Shown here piece after piece: positions 21,601-31,400 of a DNA stretch of 37,500 nucleotides (its first letter is position 1; each line of letters starts with the position of its first letter). Origin of the DNA: Botryococcus braunii (Eukaryota; Chlorophyta; Trebouxiophyceae). Under the pieces are notes generated by a model that saw nothing but the letters and a program-made list of their open reading frames with translations, did not search any database and was not told the DNA's origin. The translations under genes and the position numbers were made by a program. The DNA lies in the NCBI GenBank assembly GCA_002005505.1, contig KV908652.1, positions 67,535 to 105,034 of the forward strand. Reading direction: 5' to 3'.

Positions 21601-23853
21601 CAGGGTCCTATTCATCCTCTCCGCCACCCCATTCTGCTGAGGCGTGTAGGGCGCTGAGGACTCCATCTTAGTGCCCTGCTGAGCACAAAACTCTTTGAAT
21701 TGCTGGTTCAGGAACTCTGAACCCCTGTCAGTCCTCACACACTTCACAACCGTGCCTCGTTGGGTCTGCCAAAAACGGAGCAGGTCTATCACAGCCTTTG
21801 GGATGCAATCCTTTGACTTCACAGGCAGGGAGGCAACTTGGTGTGAACTTTCATCCACTACAGTGACCCAATATCGTTCACCTGTGATGGCAGGAGGTGA
21901 TATGGGACCCACAGTATCCACATGGACTCTATCGAGTGGGTGATGTGCAGGCCTGGAAGATACAGGGAAAGGAGGTCTGGAGTGTTTCCCTTGTATACAC
22001 GATTCACAGTGCTTGGGGCACTCAGAGCAGGGAGCAAGGGAGATATTGATTCCTGTAACCAGATCTTCCTTGGAGAACCTCTGCATGCTGCTGGCACCAG
22101 GATGACCTAACCTAGCATGCCACAGAGATCTCTCGCTACACACGTGTCCTTTCCTAAGATGAGACGCCTCAGCCATGTGATCAATATGTCTGCAGCCAAC
22201 TTGCTGCCCTCTGACAGGACTAACAAACTCCAAAAAAAACAGACCTCGTGCGCGGGTGATATCTCCACACCACCCTTCAGGTCCCTTCATGGCTGTGTAA
22301 CCACCTGCAGTGTCAGTCAGGAAAGATGCTCCATCCTGAATTGCACCAGTGACTGAAATGAGGTTGGTATGCGCAGAAGGAACACACTGCACATTGTGCA
22401 GCCAGAATACTTCGTGCCTTGCATTCACAAGGCATACAGACCCAGATGCAATGATTCCTCCCTTGGCGTCTGAGGTTGCCAAGTGCAGAGGAAGAGGCTG
22501 TCTATGCATAACTGGATTATGGAGCAATGAGAGATCATTGACTATATGCACAGAGGCACCACTATCTATTAACCAAGATGTGCTGCTAGCTCCATGCGAA
22601 GTTGGGGCAAGCACATTGAGAGAGATAAACATCGCCTCACCAGAAGGAGGGGGTGGAGGTGGTAAATGCCACCCCGGAAACGTGTGTTGACTTGTTGGAT
22701 AGTTATATGCTGAAGGAGGTCCAGGGCTGGAAGCGGATGAAGGCGGGCCACCCCGGCCAGATCCATGGTCCCACCAGGCTTGAGGAGACGACTGTGGGCC
22801 TCCCTGGCCCCAGTAAGCTGCAGGCCCAACGCTTGCCGCTTGCATGTTTTGATGCAGAGCCTGCAGCTGCCTGAGCGGTCCGCAGTCAGTCATGAAGTGG
22901 CCCTTTGCCTTGCAGAAGTGGCATGTAAGCTCCTCTCTGGGCCTTCTTGCCCTGCCAGGTCCACGCCCCCTGCCACCAAAAGTAGTTGCAGAGGGGCCAG
23001 CGGGAGGCTGTTCGTTTGCTGGTAGTGCTGCTCCAACTCCCGGTACTGCTCCCACTCCTGGTGCAGCTCCAGCGCTTGATGACGCTCCAGCTACCCCCCC
23101 AGAGGGACCAGCCACTGCTGCAGCTGCCATGGCCTGAGGTGTTCCCTCTGCAGGTGGGTCCTTGTACCCACGGCTGGCTGCGGCGCGCAGGATTCTTTGA
23201 ATCAGCTCCAATGGCGGCTTGTCGGTTGCCATAACCTCCAGGGACTCGAGCCTCAGCACAGGAGGGAGGCCCTTCACCATCAGCTCCCCAACATTGTGGT
23301 CCAAGAGGATGAACGCGTTGTTTCTGAGACTTGTAGCCAGATCCATCATTCTGTAGAGGTAGACCTTGAGTGTCTCCCCTGTCTTGATGCCCTGCTCCAT
23401 TTCCTTGTACCACTCAAGGTTGATGTCTTGGTTGCTCCCTCCAGTGTGACTGTTCTTCACCCACGCGATGAAGTCGAACGCTGCTTTGTGGCATGAGATC
23501 TGAGAATGCCAGATGACTGGAACTGACTGGATCAGCCACTGCTTGATGGCTGAGTTCTCCACCGACCCTGGCATTGGCCTCTCCAAAGCCGCTCTGACCC
23601 CCTTGGTGTTTGCGCACGCCTCCAAATTTTCATACCAAAATTCAAAATTGCGCCCTCCATCATCAAGCATGACAGTCATCTTTGGATTAGAGGTATTGGG
23701 GATGTAGGCTGCCTTGTCAATCTCCACCTTTGGTTCTGCAGTGGCTGATTGTGTCCCGGTCATAGACTGCCCTGGAGTGGCCCCACTGACTTCTCCAGGT
23801 TGAGACATTGCTGTTTCACTGCTACTTTCCTTTTCTTTGCCCCTTTTTGTCAT
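18640..23853 (-). CDS. Gag-Pol polyprotein of Copia-2, 1737 aa
   Basis: One continuous frame encodes the whole polyprotein, so there is no gag-pol frameshift. In order: a gag region with an Ala/Gly/Pro-rich linker; a CCHC zinc knuckle (CHFCKAKGHFMTDC); aspartic protease (LIDSGAS); pre-integrase zinc finger (WHARLGHP, CSECPKHCESC); integrase catalytic core (HVDTVGP, RTDRGSEF, NGVAERMNRT); a linker with short RERERE tracts and two HKV(Q/H)..P(Y/S) peptides; reverse transcriptase with YVDD at 1411-1414; RNase H (VDADYAGD) with KHVAVSFHYAREA at the end. All catalytic residues appear present. Gag differs strongly from that of Copia-3 while the RT is nearly the same. It builds virus-like particles, reverse transcribes and integrates element RNA. 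Confidence 0.95.
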   Translation of the reverse strand: MTKRGKEKESSSETAMSQPGEVSGATPGQSMTGTQSATAEPKVEIDKAAYIPNTSNPKMTVMLDDGGRNFEFWYENLEACANTKGVRAALERPMPGSVENSAIKQWLIQSVPVIWHSQISCHKAAFDFIAWVKNSHTGGSNQDINLEWYKEMEQGIKTGETLKVYLYRMMDLATSLRNNAFILLDHNVGELMVKGLPPVLRLESLEVMATDKPPLELIQRILRAAASRGYKDPPAEGTPQAMAAAAVAGPSGGVAGASSSAGAAPGVGAVPGVGAALPANEQPPAGPSATTFGGRGRGPGRARRPREELTCHFCKAKGHFMTDCGPLRQLQALHQNMQAASVGPAAYWGQGGPQSSPQAWWDHGSGRGGPPSSASSPGPPSAYNYPTSQHTFPGWHLPPPPPPSGEAMFISLNVLAPTSHGASSTSWLIDSGASVHIVNDLSLLHNPVMHRQPLPLHLATSDAKGGIIASGSVCLVNARHEVFWLHNVQCVPSAHTNLISVTGAIQDGASFLTDTAGGYTAMKGPEGWCGDITRARGLFFLEFVSPVRGQQVGCRHIDHMAEASHLRKGHVCSERSLWHARLGHPGASSMQRFSKEDLVTGINISLAPCSECPKHCESCIQGKHSRPPFPVSSRPAHHPLDRVHVDTVGPISPPAITGERYWVTVVDESSHQVASLPVKSKDCIPKAVIDLLRFWQTQRGTVVKCVRTDRGSEFLNQQFKEFCAQQGTKMESSAPYTPQQNGVAERMNRTLKERTRTLLVHAAADPSLWKEALETATLLYNVGPTSGRSLTPMELFFGVKPDVSVLRTFGCVAHVHIPSGQRSVFGPKTIPGMFTGYCPQSKAYRVYVGNGVWKESRDVSFIEHLRGAERVGLSKVQPGSVYDSRISPPLGSENLATPQAIPSAAPPTFWDEEDDHGVETLSTGAPGTSGLCAGDQSGDGTTAAHDQGNPTSLDSTVGTPEPSQHSWSVLEHMQNLARGGVETQSQVEKMQKVQEGLRMQGKSQIPLPPGTTLTREQRYVQRVARREHSDIPLHAPDPGQAIVSEPNMVGLPDMQGQVETVEAMFGADVRDESSGLDMPAVGEAGAQSQSLASHAYGVQADIVGAAQASLGSVPKCESRRERELLLPSALRKVRECKGAAHESSSQGERERLEKESDNPGSTAQSQHKVHNVPYSGNQGEREREGNSISKADSPAAPQHKVQSVPSVTLGKVHVPSNLREAQRSPQWEFWQHAMQEEMESLDTHEVMQYVERPHGQKVIPVHWIFSTKNDAHGNVTRFKARLVAQGCRQIPGIDVGEVFAPTSSYGARRAVLAVAATQNLEIHQVDIKTAFLNGELEEEVYVTQPPGFENGNTRVVCKLRKALYGLKQAPRAWHKTLSDKLSVMGYSVCKSDAGVYIRRAPDGNLSFILVYVDDLLIVARVVAEIEWGKELLKKDFTIHDLGEVNDFLGCQVLRNRVQGTISMSCTPKIDALVEKFGVADDGRGVDTPMSKDFVASSRPESSDGMSHGAGTPLPPGHRYCELIGSLLYIANTTRPDISQAVGVLSRYRMTPTTSHWNEAIRVLKYLRDTRELALTLGGKGPELEGYVDADYAGDLDHRYSTTGYVLSVYGSAVIWGSKKQSSVATSTVQAEFMAAGHIVKEANWLRGFLEEIGAAPWRVKIFCDNQGCISNLRNPLYSKFTKHVAVSFHYAREAMALGQVDILYVESARNVADIMTKPLAKPVFVGHRDSLGLRRYT

Positions 23854-24209
23854 ACTATTGTCACTTCACCAGCCAAACTTACTCATAAACTTCTGGAATG
23901 CAGCAATACCCTACAATTCCCTCCATGTCATGGAAATTTACCAGCCAGTCTTGCACAGTAGTAGCAGATATGTTCCCCTCAGAAGTTTGCGCCGGAGTCC
24001 GGCCCGACTCACTCAGTGCTTCTAGACAACGTCTATGAATGATAAAGCACAGCTAAAACTTCAATTATGAATTTCCCAGAAAGGTAAACTGTGAGTAAGA
24101 TAATGGTCCTGGTACACTCGAGTTCCCTTGCGCCGCTGCGCCATGCTCGAGCTCCTTTGTTGACGCTTACGTCTGACCCATCCGTAGACGACCTTCACTC
24201 CTGCTTTTA

Positions 24210-24243
24210 CTTGGCTCAGCTGGAAGGGCGTGGGCCCATAACC
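24210..24243 (-). other. Primer-binding site of Copia-2, complementary to the 5' half of initiator tRNA-Met
   Basis: The 34 bases after the 5' LTR are the same in Copia-3 although the leaders differ beyond them. Their complement contains GTGGGCCCATAACC, the anticodon arm of eukaryotic initiator tRNA-Met, preceded by a D-arm-like GGCTCAGCTGGAAGGGC. This fits priming by a cleaved tRNA half, known for Drosophila copia, rather than by a tRNA 3' end. Confidence 0.72.
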
Positions 24244-24937
24244 TGTGAAAGGTTATGGGCAATCGGCTTTCCCTGTACAAAGCAGACAGGTCGTCAATAG
24301 ACGAAGTTACTCCAGCTACAGTCCGTACGACTGTCTGCTGAGTGCCACACACAACTGTCGGACAAGACTAGCATCTGGTGATGCCCAGCATCTTTCACAA
24401 CCAGTTCCGTTACATCATTATCTTGTACACAAGCACCGATCAAGCAATCACTAGATAAGGCTCTAGACGGCTACGTTCAAGTACATGCCTATACTCCCTG
24501 AAGTCACTGTCCCTTATCTGTTTGAGTGACTACAGGGTACACTAAGCTTGTTCACTCTCACAATAGCAACAATGATACAACACACACTGCCGCACCGTAC
24601 CTGTACAAAGCAGACAGGTCGTCAATAGACGAAGTTACTCCAGCTACAGTCCGTACGACTGTCTGCTGAGTGCCACACACAACTGTCGGACAAGACTAGC
24701 ATCTGGTGATGCCCAGCATCTTTCACAACCAGTTGGTATTCACTCCGGTGGGGCAGCCTTAAGAGTTCATCCGACAAACGTGTGATCTAGATAGGATTGT
24801 ACCTTATGTTCGAAAACGTCCAGAATCTGCCGTGTCTCAAGGTACCTTATGTTCTCAATGGACCCATATCCTAATAGTGCACACATGAAGATCACTTAAA
24901 GCACAAGGCATTCAATAATAATGTTCAGAACTCAACA
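24244..24937 (-). repeat. 5' LTR of Copia-2, long form (694 bp)
   Basis: It is the same as the 3' LTR by eye (offset 6318). A blocks are at 24600-24734 and 24272-24406. The gag-pol leader runs from 24209 down to 23854 without a recognisable ORF. Confidence 0.95.
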
Positions 24938-25049
24938 ATATCACACATGCGCTCAAGACGCGGAAGCCGCTGCCTGCGGCCCATATCAATGGGAAGGCCA
25001 TGAACAACAAGACGAACCTGAGAAATAGCCGAATCTTGGAAATTTCTCT
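24938..25049 (-). pseudogene. LINE ORF fragment upstream of the Copia-2 insertion
   Basis: The minus-strand frame reads AISQVRLVVHGLPIDMGRRQ and LPRLERMCD, running directly into the target duplication. It continues, across Copia-2, into the zinc-binding fragment at 17662-17925. Upstream of about 25049 the LINE similarity is lost to me. Confidence 0.7.
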
Positions 25050-25166
25050 TGATGTTTAAACATCAAGAGATAGATAGAAAAGGCGGGAGCGAACCACCGC
25101 ACATATGTTTTTCGTGTAATGGCATCATCGTTATAAACTTTGCAGAATTAAGGTTAAATTTTACTC

Positions 25167-25429
25167 CCTGTGATTCACACTCTTTAGAGTTGGTGAACTG
25201 TGCTCAAAAAAAAGCTTGTAGAAGTGGACGAAACACGACCAAGCAAACGGCACAGGAGTCTGATAAGGGAACTCAGAACTATTACAATAACAACTAACTA
25301 ATGATGTTGCAATCACCTGTGAATCACACTCTTTAGAGTTGGTGAACTGTGCTCAAACAAAAGCTTGTAGAAGTGGACGAAACACGACCAAGCAAACGGA
25401 ACAGGAGTCTGATAAGGGAACTCAAAACT
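25167..25429. repeat. Pair of 114-bp direct repeats
   Basis: Copies at 25167-25280 and 25316-25429, separated by 35 bp, share CACTCTTTAGAGTTGGTGAA and GAAGTGGACGAAACACGACC with only a few differences. AT-rich flanks and no coding sense. They could be part of a degenerate LTR or a tandem duplication. Confidence 0.92.
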
Positions 25430-25728
25430 GACTGGCCTCTAAGAGCAGTCCTTATTTATACTAACTAAGGAGACTACCTGCAGGTGTTTATTAGCCTCCT
25501 GACAGGTTTGCAACTCCAGATCTTAAAAGCGTACGGGCACGATCAAGTTTGCATGCCATCAGTACTATGCACTGGAATTTCAATGTACCTTATGATTCGA
25601 CATGGTCGTCGATGAACAGTACGAATCTCGGTCGAAGATAGTCTCGAATCTAAGTGACTCGGAACTTAACTCACAACCGATACAAGTCTCGAATCAAACA
25701 CTCCGGACCGCAGGACTTAAAGTCCCAC
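25430..25728. other. Gene-free stretch with Copia LTR-like words
   Basis: TGTACCTTATGATTCGAC at about 25584 resembles the GTACCTTATGTTCGA part of the Copia-2 LTR (minus orientation), followed by several CTCGAATC words. It may be a diverged LTR remnant, but I cannot define ends. Confidence 0.3.
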
Positions 25729-25964
25729 GATCGATGAGATCCGGAATGAGTATACCTTACTAGAAAACTGGCAGAAAACAGGCCGAAATTGTACCATGGC
25801 CCCTATAAATCACTATGAGTGTCATTTACCCTTAAGGTACCATACATGTATGGTACCTTAAGGGTAAATGACACTCATAGTGATTTATAGGGGCCATGGT
25901 ACAATTTCGGCCTGTTTTCTGCCAGTTTTCTAGTAAGGTATACTCATTCCGGATCTCATCGATC
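25729..25964. repeat. Perfect 236-bp palindrome, 118-bp arms without a spacer
   Basis: The two arms (25729-25846 and 25847-25964) are exact reverse complements, starting GATCGATGAGATCCGG and meeting at CATACATGTATG. Similarity stops sharply at both outer ends. The centre contains AAGGTACC and GGTACCTT, as in the Copia GTAC motifs. It could be a fold-back insertion, a recent inverted duplication or an assembly artefact. Confidence 0.97.
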
Positions 25965-26306
25965 TGTACAGTACAAACACACCCAAGTGAAATATGACTG
26001 TACTCTATTGTTTATGAGTATTGTAAGTCTTATAAAGCCTTGAAATGAATTGATGTGGCTCACAAACATGCTAATATGAAATGGCCCAACATGTTGCTCA
26101 AATACCTAAGTTATACATGTTAGTGTCCATTTTTCTAACATAAGTACATAGCTGGGGATCCGTAGGGGCTATAGCTAACCGTGGGGAAACATGGAGGGAA
26201 GGCACATCGAGGGTATTTGCCTGCCTAACGAGGGCCTAAAAATGTATCCATGCATGTCAACAGGATGTGGGCCCTGACAATCAATCTCATAGGGGTACCC
26301 AGCGTC

Positions 26307-26384
26307 GAAGGGGTACGTAACCTAAGCACAAGTAGGTATAAATTGCGAAGGGGTATACCCTAAGCAAAAGTAGGTATAAATTGC
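26307..26384. repeat. Tandem duplication of about 40 bp
   Basis: CGAAGGGGTA...CCTAAGCA, AAGTAGGTATAAATTGC occurs twice in a row with small differences. Confidence 0.85.
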
Positions 26385-26459
26385 GCCATCGCCATCCCCA
26401 ATCCAGGGTTTGGACTACGAAACCCTACGTTGTGGTGACCGCTGGTTAAGTAAGCCCGG

Positions 26460-26666
26460 ATGATTAACCTGTGGAATTCTATTGTTGACTTGGGCCCAGA
26501 AATGCTTCACTACAAGGTTCTTGTGAAGGACATGATTATTACATACTTTATAAAGTTAGCCAACACTAGGCATGAAAACTTTGCAGGAACTGTGGTTAAG
26601 CAATTGAAAACAATTGGGTATTTCACTACCGACCACGTCTGTATGGACACGCCTGGGCCTACTTGA
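26460..26666 (+). CDS. Hypothetical 68-aa ORF
   Basis: It opens MINLWNSIVDLGPEMLHYKV and continues IITYFIKLANTRHENFAG and VVKQLKTIGYFTTDHVCM. Composition is protein-like, without repeats, but no family is recognised and no neighbouring exon could be linked. It may be a fragment of a larger gene or a mobile-element protein, or chance. Confidence 0.25.
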   Translation: MINLWNSIVDLGPEMLHYKVLVKDMIITYFIKLANTRHENFAGTVVKQLKTIGYFTTDHVCMDTPGPT

Positions 26667-27601
26667 TGTTGAATATGAATCAATTGTTAATGAGTTCATG
26701 TTTGAATTGGTCATATTGTGTTGGCACACTTACTGCAACTGTTAGTATTGATAGGTGTTAATCATGTTGCGTACACGACTGTCATGATTTCATAGAGCTC
26801 ATTAACATCTTAAGGTGTTATGAGAAACCATGGAGTATAGTTAAACAGAAGAGATTGATTATGCTTCATAGGTTGTGATGTTCTTGGTATGCTGTGGTTA
26901 CAAACGTACTTAGTAAGCATATGCATAAGTATGTGAAGGACTACATGCATACATATGTTGCTATGCATTAGGCATTGACCATATTTCGTAGACGTCATGA
27001 TGAGACTAGGTCTGAGGGGACCATTTACCAAGTTACAAGCTGTTTATTCCTAACAGTCTAGTCTAACTACAGATCACATGATACACAGTCAGAAGCCACT
27101 CTCAACTCGTCCATCAGAAACCCTACAGGGTTTGCACTGTAACCTGTGTGCATGCTACGCACATGGAGATGTCTGGGCTATGTCTATGTTCCAGAGATCT
27201 CAGGCTAGACTCAGACTGAACAGTCTAGACTTAGAGGATTGTCATCTCCCCCAAGCCAGTAGCTCACGAGTTGGATGTTCACTGGCTGTTCCACAGTGCA
27301 CGGACTCAAAGGCATTCATATTAAGCTTAAGCTTGGGTGATGGTGTATAAAGAAAATGGGGATGTGGTATTTAAATAATCCAAATTTGCAAAGCACATCT
27401 AGTGCATATCAGGGAAGCTCCACATGTACAACCAGGGCTTGGGACAAAAGGCAACTATTCCGGCATCGGGGTCCTAGCTAGGCCTATAGGCCTGAGACTA
27501 ATATATTTCACTTTTCCCTTTAAAAGGCAACTCAAAACAAGCCTTTGTGTCCACCAGCTGCCCTCCATTTCACGTTGCAGTCCGGCTCCCGGGAAGCTGA
27601 G

Positions 27602-27971
27602 TGTTGAGTTGTGAACATACATTATAGAATGCCTTGTGCTTTAGGTGATCTTCAAATGTACATTATTAGGATACGGGTCCACTATCCACATAAGGTACCT
27701 CAAGACACGTTCGGATGAGGTCTATTTCGAACATAAGGTACAATCTGATTTAGATTACGCGTTAGCGTGAAAGGACTATTAAAGCTGCGATCACCGCATA
27801 GTCGAGCAACTGGTTTGGAAAGATACTGGGCACATAAGGATGCCAGTCTTGTTCATGCAGTTGCATGTGTCTAAAAGAGCAGACAGTCGTCAAGGACTGT
27901 AGCTGGAGAGGCACGAACTTACGACCTGTCTGCTTGCTTACAGGATACGCCACTGCCCATAACCTTTTACA
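27602..27971 (+). repeat. 5' LTR of Copia-3, short form (370 bp)
   Basis: It runs TGTTGAGTTGTGAAC ... CCCATAACCTTTTACA with a single A block (about 27808-27944). Two CATAAGGTAC motifs lie in U3 (27689 and 27733 areas). The end plus the next ten bases form a hairpin with the stem GCCCATAACC (27955-27964) pairing with 27972-27981. Confidence 0.93.
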
Positions 27972-28005
27972 GGTTATGGGCCCACGCCCTTCCAGCTGAG
28001 CCAAG
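27972..28005 (+). other. Primer-binding site of Copia-3, complementary to the initiator tRNA-Met 5' half
   Basis: GGTTATGGGCCCACGCCC follows the LTR directly, then TTCCAGCTGAGCCAAG. It is identical to the Copia-2 site over 34 bases. The complement holds the iMet anticodon arm GTGGGCCCATAACC and a D-arm-like segment. A standard 3'-end site (TGGTATCAGAGC) is absent. Confidence 0.72.
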
Positions 28006-28457
28006 GGCAGACAGGAGTGCATGGCATCATCGGATGCATCTGTACTGGGTTTTCCACGGACTCGCCTGACGGCAAGAAGAAGTAAAAAAGGAACAACTGG
28101 ATATTCACTCAGAAGGCCTACGGACAGAGTCTTCAATATCTTGGGAAGTTTTTTTTTTTTTTTCCGTGAAGTGACCTGAGATTATCACCCGTCGTCGTTG
28201 TCGTGAGACCGTCAGTAGGTCCGGGTGGTCAAGCAATTGAATTGCTGAAGAATATTTTGCATATCTTGCATATTAAGGGTACATGCTAGACCTCGAAAGG
28301 GTGGAATACTTGAAAGTGCTGTGGTGCACGCCGGAAGGGTATACTTAAACCAGCTGTGTCAGGCTGAACGCTGTGAGAGCAAGTGAAGTGTATGACCAGA
28401 CCTTAAACTCGTTCCCAAATCAAGGTTTCTGAAAGTAATCCCAGCAGTACAGAGACT

Positions 28458-31400
28458 ATGGCAACACCAGCAGGAGGCAGCACGGCCTCCTCAGGAGCTG
28501 GACAGTCAGGACAGACCACTGGAGGCACTGCAGCCAGCTCGTATGCATACACGATGAACTCCTCCAATCCCAAGATGTCTACACAGCTGAAGGCTGATCG
28601 CACTAATTTCAGTGCCTGGCGTGAAGAGCTGGAGTCTTGCGCAATGCAAAAAGGAGCAATGGGAGCGTTGGAGACAGCTATGCCTAAGACCGCAGAGAAC
28701 GCAGCAGTAAAACATTTCATTTTGCAGTCTGTCCCGTCCATGTGGCACGACGAAGTCAAACAGCGGGGGAGCGCTTTTGACTTCATTCAGTGGATGGCAG
28801 ACCGCTGCACTGGAGGGAAGGACAGGGAAATCAACGAGAAGTGGAACAAGGGGCTCAAACAAGGCATGGTAAAGGGAGAGACAGTGCAAGAATGGTGCCA
28901 CCGAGTCATCAGTATTGCCGCCTCCCTGGAGGCCAATAACCATCAGCTGAGCGACCGCCAGATCTGCAGGTATATGTATAAGGGACTACCTGCAGTCTTG
29001 CAGAACGACGCTTGGGCAATTACCTCCGCCAAGTCAGACCCCTACAACATGCTGGAGACGATCCTCACTGCCATTGAGAACTTGGAGTACCAGGATATCC
29101 CGCTGGCAGAGTCAGTGCAAGTCACAGCATCAGCTGCAGCAGTTATGGCAGCAGCAGCAGCAGCCGTGCCAGCTCAGGGTGGAATCCCTGGGCCTCCCCA
29201 AGGCGCTGGAGCTGCACCGGGCGCTGGAGCAGCACCAGGAGTGGGAGCTGGAGCACCTGCTGATGGTCAGGCCCCCTATGGCCCTTCTGCTCACAACGCT
29301 GGAGGCAGGGGGCGAGGGTCTGGACGTGGCAGGAGGCCAAAGGAGGAACTGGCGTGTCGCTTCTGCAACGGGACGGGACATTTCTGGAGGGATTGCCTGG
29401 AACTGAAGAGGCTGCAAGCTCTACGTGGCACAATGCAAGCTGCAAGTGCGGGCCCAGCTGCGTGGTGGGGCACTGGAGCTCCTCAGCAACAAGCCAGCTG
29501 GTGGGATGCTGGCCAGTCCAGAGGAGGCCCTCCCGTGTCAACCTCACATCCTCCTGGATCTGTGTCCACTATCTTCCCCTTCTTCCCAGGCTGGCATCTC
29601 CCACCACCACCTCCTCCAGGTGCTGGTGAGCCTATGTTCGTTTCGTTAAATGTGCTTACCCCTACATCTCATGGGGCTTGCAGTACCTCGTGGCTGATAG
29701 ATAGTGGTGCATCGGTGCACCTTGTAAATGATCTGTCTTTACTACACAACCCAGTCATGCATGCTCAACCCCTCCCTCTTCATTTGGCCACTTCTGATGC
29801 CAAAGGAGGGATATTTGCAACTGGGTCTGTGTGTCTGGTCAATGCCAGACAAGAGGTGTTTTGGCTGCATAATGTGCAGTGTGTGCCCAATGCACACACT
29901 AATCTGATTTCTGTCACAGGAGCCATTCAGGATGGAGTATCATTCCTCACTGACAGTGCAGGTGGGTACACGACCATGAAAGGCCCAGCAGGCTGGTCTG
30001 GTAAGATAGCCAGAGAGCGAGGGCTGTTTTTTTTAGAATGGGTGTGTCCCGTCAAGAGCCAGCATGATGCGCAGCCACAGTCCAGTCCTCATGTGGCCTC
30101 GTATCATGCCAGGAAAGGGCACGTGTGTACAGATCGACTACTGTGGCATGCAAGGTTGGGGCATCCTAGGGTTAAGAGTATGACAAGGTTGGACAACGAA
30201 GACCTGGTCACTGGGATCAATGTGTCCCTTGCTCCATGCTCAGAGTGTTCTCCCCAGTGTGAGTCATGTATACAAGGGAAACATTCTCGCCCCCCCTTTC
30301 CAGCTTCCTCTAGGCCTGCAGAGAGTGTGTTAGATAGAGTGCATGTGGACACTGTGGGTCCCATTTCACCAGCTGCAATCACGGGAGAGCGTTTTTGGGT
30401 TACTGTTGTTGATGAAAAATCCCATCTGATAGCCTCATTGGCAGTGAAGTCGAAAGAAGCCATTCCCAAGGCCCTCATTGAGCTCTTGAAGTACTGGCAG
30501 ACATTTCATGAGAAAGTGGTGAAGTGTGTGAGATCTGATAGAGGGACAGAATTTCTGAATCAGCAGTTCAAAGAATTTTGTGCTCAGCAGGGCACTAAAA
30601 TGGAGACCTCAGCTCCATCCACGCCTCAGCAAAATGGACTTGCTGAGCGCATGAATCGGACTCTGAAGGAGCGCACAAGGACCCTGTTGGTGCACGCTGC
30701 AGCAGACCCTTCCTTGTGGAAGGAGGCATTGGAGTCTGCCACCCTGCTGTACAACGTGGGCCCCACCACAGGCAGGCCTCTGACCCCTACTGAGATGTTC
30801 TATGGGGTAAAGCCTGATGTTGCTTCCTTGCGCACATGGGGCTGTGTGGCACATGTTCACATTCCCCCAGGTCAGCGGTCTGTATTTGGACCAAAGACCA
30901 TTCCAGGCATGTTCACTGGGTATTGCCCACAGTCCAAGGCCTATAGAGTGTACGTAGGCAATGGTGTATGGAAAGAGAGCAGGGATGTTACATTCCTTGA
31001 GCATTTGAGAGGAGGGGAGAGAGTGGGTATGTCTAAGGTGCAACCTGGATCCTCTCAATGGCTCTCAGGAGCGTCCTTGCAGGGCAGGGGAGGCAATTCC
31101 AATGTCCCCAGCTCACCAACAGCCATTCCCGTGAATTTTTGGGAAGCAGAGGATGACCCAGTGGTGGAGTGCAAGCCCACTGGATCTCCTGCTACCACTG
31201 CCAGCTCTCCAGAGGATCACAGCAGGCTGAGGAGCTCAGTCGGACCTGTGGCTGGAGCCCCCAGCAGCCAAGATGGTTCCCCTGCCACTTCAGAGACCTC
31301 ACAGCAGTCATGGTCAGTGCTGGGCCATCTTCAAAATTTAGCTCGGGGGGGTGCTGAAGCGCACTCGCAGCTGGACAAACTGCAGAAGATGCAGGAGGGG

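Larger units (their letters stand above)
17926..24937 (-). mobile_element. Copia-2: full-length Ty1/copia element, 7012 bp
   Basis: The element has two 694-bp LTRs that look identical on reading, a primer-binding site at 24243-24210, one uninterrupted gag-pol ORF (23853-18640), a polypurine tract at 18628-18620 and a 5-bp target duplication. Domain order protease-integrase-RT-RNase H places it in Ty1/copia. Identical LTRs and an open ORF suggest a recent insertion and potential activity. The insertion site is inside a LINE ORF, within a tandem duplication. Confidence 0.95.
25965..27596. other. AT-rich region without a recognised gene
   Basis: Apart from a tandem duplication (26307-26384) and one short ORF (26460-26666), I see no coding signal, RNA gene or mobile-element end here. 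Confidence 0.4.

Noticed and set aside
24210..24260. A tRNA-Met gene, because of GGGCCCATAACC
   Set aside because: Only a 5'-half-like segment is present and no T arm or 3' acceptor follows. The position at the LTR makes it a primer-binding site.
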